In this document: positions 62,916-64,000 of the stretch, piece after piece
How the letters are laid out: each line of letters starts with the position of its first letter
How positions within the stretch are numbered: the stretch's first letter is position 1
Assembly (NCBI GenBank): GCA_038317095.1
Contig: JBBQBB010000003.1
Location: forward strand, 32,513 to 96,512
Reading direction: 5' to 3'
From: JAGXTF01 sp038317095
GTDB lineage: Bacteria; Bacteroidota; Bacteroidia; NS11-12g; UBA955
DNA length: 64,000 bases
Program-made: the position numbers and the translations under genes
Notes under the pieces: generated by a model
What the model saw: only the letters and a program-made list of their open reading frames with translations
Databases searched by the model: none
Told to the model about the DNA's origin: nothing

Positions 62916-62923
62916 TACCTTCG
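62916..62923 (+). promoter_or_regulatory. Possible -7 element for the Ppx/GppA gene
   Basis: TACCTTCG is one base from TAnnTTTG and ends five bases before the TTG start at 62929. Like the MsbA-like gene, the mRNA would be almost leaderless. Match is weak, and the true start of the gene could be a few codons on. Confidence 0.35.
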
Positions 62924-62928
62924 GGCAC

Positions 62929-63807
62929 TTGAAACTTGCTGCTATAGATATTGGATCCAATGCGGTACGCTTATATATAGCGCGCCCTTTGCATGAAGAC
63001 GTAATGCTTACGGATTTTAAATCGGTAGAATTTACACGTTTGCCCTTGCGTTTGGGTGACGATGTGTTTCAAACCAAAGAAATTAGCAAGGCAAAAATAG
63101 AATTGCTTACCAAAGCCATGCAAGCATTTGCCCTGTTAATGGAAATTTACAATGTAGATACTTATATGGCTTGCGCAACCAGCGCCATGAGAGATGCTAC
63201 CAATGGAGCCAGCATAGTAAAGGAAATTAAAAAATTGACAGGTGTAAAAATTAATATTATCAGTGGCAAAGAAGAAAGCAGGTTAATCCAAGGTACAATT
63301 TTAGAAACATTACCTGCTAAAAACAGTTTCGTGCATATTGATGTGGGAGGCGGAAGCACCGAAATAGCCTACATACGCAACGGAAAAATAAAACAATACG
63401 AAAGTTTTAACATTGGCACGGTGCGTATGAAAGAAGGTAAAGTTAAAGATACTGAATGGACCAGAATGAATGCCTGGTTGGACAATTTGGTATTGCCTAT
63501 CGACGAGGTTGTAACTGCCATAGGCACGGGGGGCAATATTGTAAAACTGTCAGAACTTAGTGGCTGCAAACCGGGTACACTCTTAAATTTGCATCATTTA
63601 AAAGCCACCAATGTGTATTTGCATTCTGTAGACCAGCACGACAGGGTGTATGAATTAAAAATGAATCCGGATAGGGCGGAGGTGATTGAATATGCCGGCG
63701 ATTTATTTATTTCTATTTTAGAAAGATTGAATGTGCATGAAATCATGGCTCCAAATGTGGGTTTAAAGGATGGTATCATTCGTGATATTTGGAGACGGCG
63801 GTTTTAG
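62929..63807 (+). CDS. Ppx/GppA family exopolyphosphatase / pppGpp phosphatase
   Basis: The 292-residue protein starts with TTG and the family motif AAIDIGSNAVRLYIA (about 4-18). It also has ACATSAMRDATNG, ISGKEESRLIQG, HIDVGGGSTEIAYI, SFNIGTVRM and AIGTGGNIVK, all from the actin-like ASKHA fold of Ppx/GppA. It is shorter than E. coli Ppx (513 aa), covering only the two ASKHA domains, a form common in Bacteroidota. It splits terminal phosphate from polyphosphate or pppGpp; which cannot be told. It diverges from ftsH. Confidence 0.9.
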   Translation: MKLAAIDIGSNAVRLYIARPLHEDVMLTDFKSVEFTRLPLRLGDDVFQTKEISKAKIELLTKAMQAFALLMEIYNVDTYMACATSAMRDATNGASIVKEIKKLTGVKINIISGKEESRLIQGTILETLPAKNSFVHIDVGGGSTEIAYIRNGKIKQYESFNIGTVRMKEGKVKDTEWTRMNAWLDNLVLPIDEVVTAIGTGGNIVKLSELSGCKPGTLLNLHHLKATNVYLHSVDQHDRVYELKMNPDRAEVIEYAGDLFISILERLNVHEIMAPNVGLKDGIIRDIWRRRF

Positions 63808-63886
63808 GGGATGTGATTTGGTAGAAATTGGGTGTACATTTCTATTGGGATTAAAGATTAAAAATTTCCCTTGCATTTGTCAATTA

Positions 63887-63916
63887 TTTGTGCTTAACTT
63901 CGTAAAAATAAATTTG
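63887..63916 (+). promoter_or_regulatory. Predicted promoter at the right edge
   Basis: TTTG at 63887-63890 and TAAATTTG at 63909-63916 match the -33 and -7 boxes with an 18-bp spacer. An ATG lies eight bases after the -7 box, as with tatA. It probably starts a transcript running out of the window. Confidence 0.5.
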
Positions 63917-63924
63917 ATAATACA

Positions 63925-63990
63925 ATGAAAAAAGCTATCCATCCATCCATCCATCGGGTATTTTTATACTTTAAAAAGTATAAAAATTAA
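63925..63990 (+). CDS. Short open frame after the edge promoter (possible gene start or leader peptide)
   Basis: ATG 63925 opens a 21-residue frame ending at a TAA at 63988-63990. It begins MKKAIHPSIH and then turns basic and aromatic. The ATCC repeat lies inside it, and the palindrome lies at its end. I do not recognise a family. It could be a real but repeat-shifted gene start (a change in repeat number would change the frame), a leader peptide, or noise. Support is the good promoter match only. Confidence 0.2.
   Translation: MKKAIHPSIHRVFLYFKKYKN
63937..63955 (+). repeat. Tetranucleotide repeat (ATCC)4 plus ATC
   Basis: Four perfect ATCC units and a partial fifth lie four codons after the ATG at 63925. 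A repeat unit not divisible by three placed early in a coding frame can slip and switch expression. Four copies is low for active phase variation. Confidence 0.85.
63960..63987. repeat. AT-rich perfect inverted repeat (13-bp arms)
   Basis: The arms 63960-63972 and 63975-63987 are perfect complements separated by two bases. The stem is almost only A-T with a central ATACTT/AAGTAT. It could be an operator, an attenuator-like hairpin or a terminator with a U-rich end. It follows directly on the short frame at 63925. Confidence 0.7.
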
Positions 63991-64000
63991 AATTTTTACC

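Noticed and set aside
1..64000. CRISPR arrays, tRNA/rRNA genes, insertion sequences, prophage or integrase
   Set aside because: I saw no spaced direct repeats, no cloverleaf-like gene, no transposase or integrase motif. Intergenic space is too small for most of these. A tRNA scan would be decisive.

Overview
The window is AT-rich chromosomal DNA that most likely comes from a member of the Bacteroidota. The signs are DUF5916 and DUF1684 proteins, few Shine-Dalgarno-like leaders, several matches to the Bacteroidota -7 box TAnnTTTG, and many TTG/GTG starts. No tRNA, rRNA, CRISPR array, insertion sequence or phage gene was recognised. Coding density is very high and no gene-free stretch reaches 300 bases; the longest are about 229 bp (62700..62928) and 173 bp (56482..56654).

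Region 1 (start to 50702) is a surface-polysaccharide or glycoconjugate locus that continues beyond the left edge. From the left edge to 38729 every gene is on the + strand, with start/stop overlaps or gaps of at most 66 bp. The genes encode many glycosyltransferases (GT2, GT4-like, GT11 and membrane GT-C types), sugar-modifying enzymes (FkbM, TylF-like and CmoB-like methyltransferases, a GNAT/FemAB-like acyltransferase, a DegT aminotransferase, a PIG-L deacetylase, a carbamoyltransferase), two AsnB-type amidotransferases and several nucleotide-sugar enzymes. From 38709 to 43001 the gene direction alternates, with a Wzy/ligase-like membrane protein in this part. From 43002 the genes are again on the + strand: asnB2, a GT4, purK, carbamoyltransferase, DUF5989, SxtJ-like and wecB-like.

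The most distinctive part is 23425..33614. It combines heptose-activation genes (HddC-like guanylyltransferase, a CBS-domain/heptose-kinase fusion, GmhA-like isomerase) with nonulosonic-acid genes (a NeuB-like synthase fused to SAF and TIM-barrel domains, and a NeuA-like CMP transferase). It also holds a second TIM-barrel isomerase, a class IV aminotransferase, two SDR oxidoreductases and a GT-B protein that could be the transferase. Together these look like a pathway to a CMP-activated higher-carbon sugar of unknown structure. A second unusual block (14887..19973) has a HAD phosphatase, a fusion of a polytopic GT-C-like domain with a uridine-kinase-like domain, a GDPD-family protein with an altered metal-ligand position, and two tandem nucleotidyltransferases.

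Region 2 (50709 to the right end) is mostly housekeeping: frr and tatA transcribed divergently, gatA, a LysM protein with a decayed lytic-transglycosylase-like domain, a DUF5916 outer-membrane protein, an MsbA-like ABC exporter with DUF1456, a DUF1684 lipoprotein, an AI-2E-family permease, ftsH and a Ppx/GppA phosphatase. The right edge carries a promoter-like sequence, a start codon, an ATCC tetranucleotide repeat and an AT-rich palindrome, probably the beginning of another transcription unit.

All family calls were made by reading motifs, without database searches.
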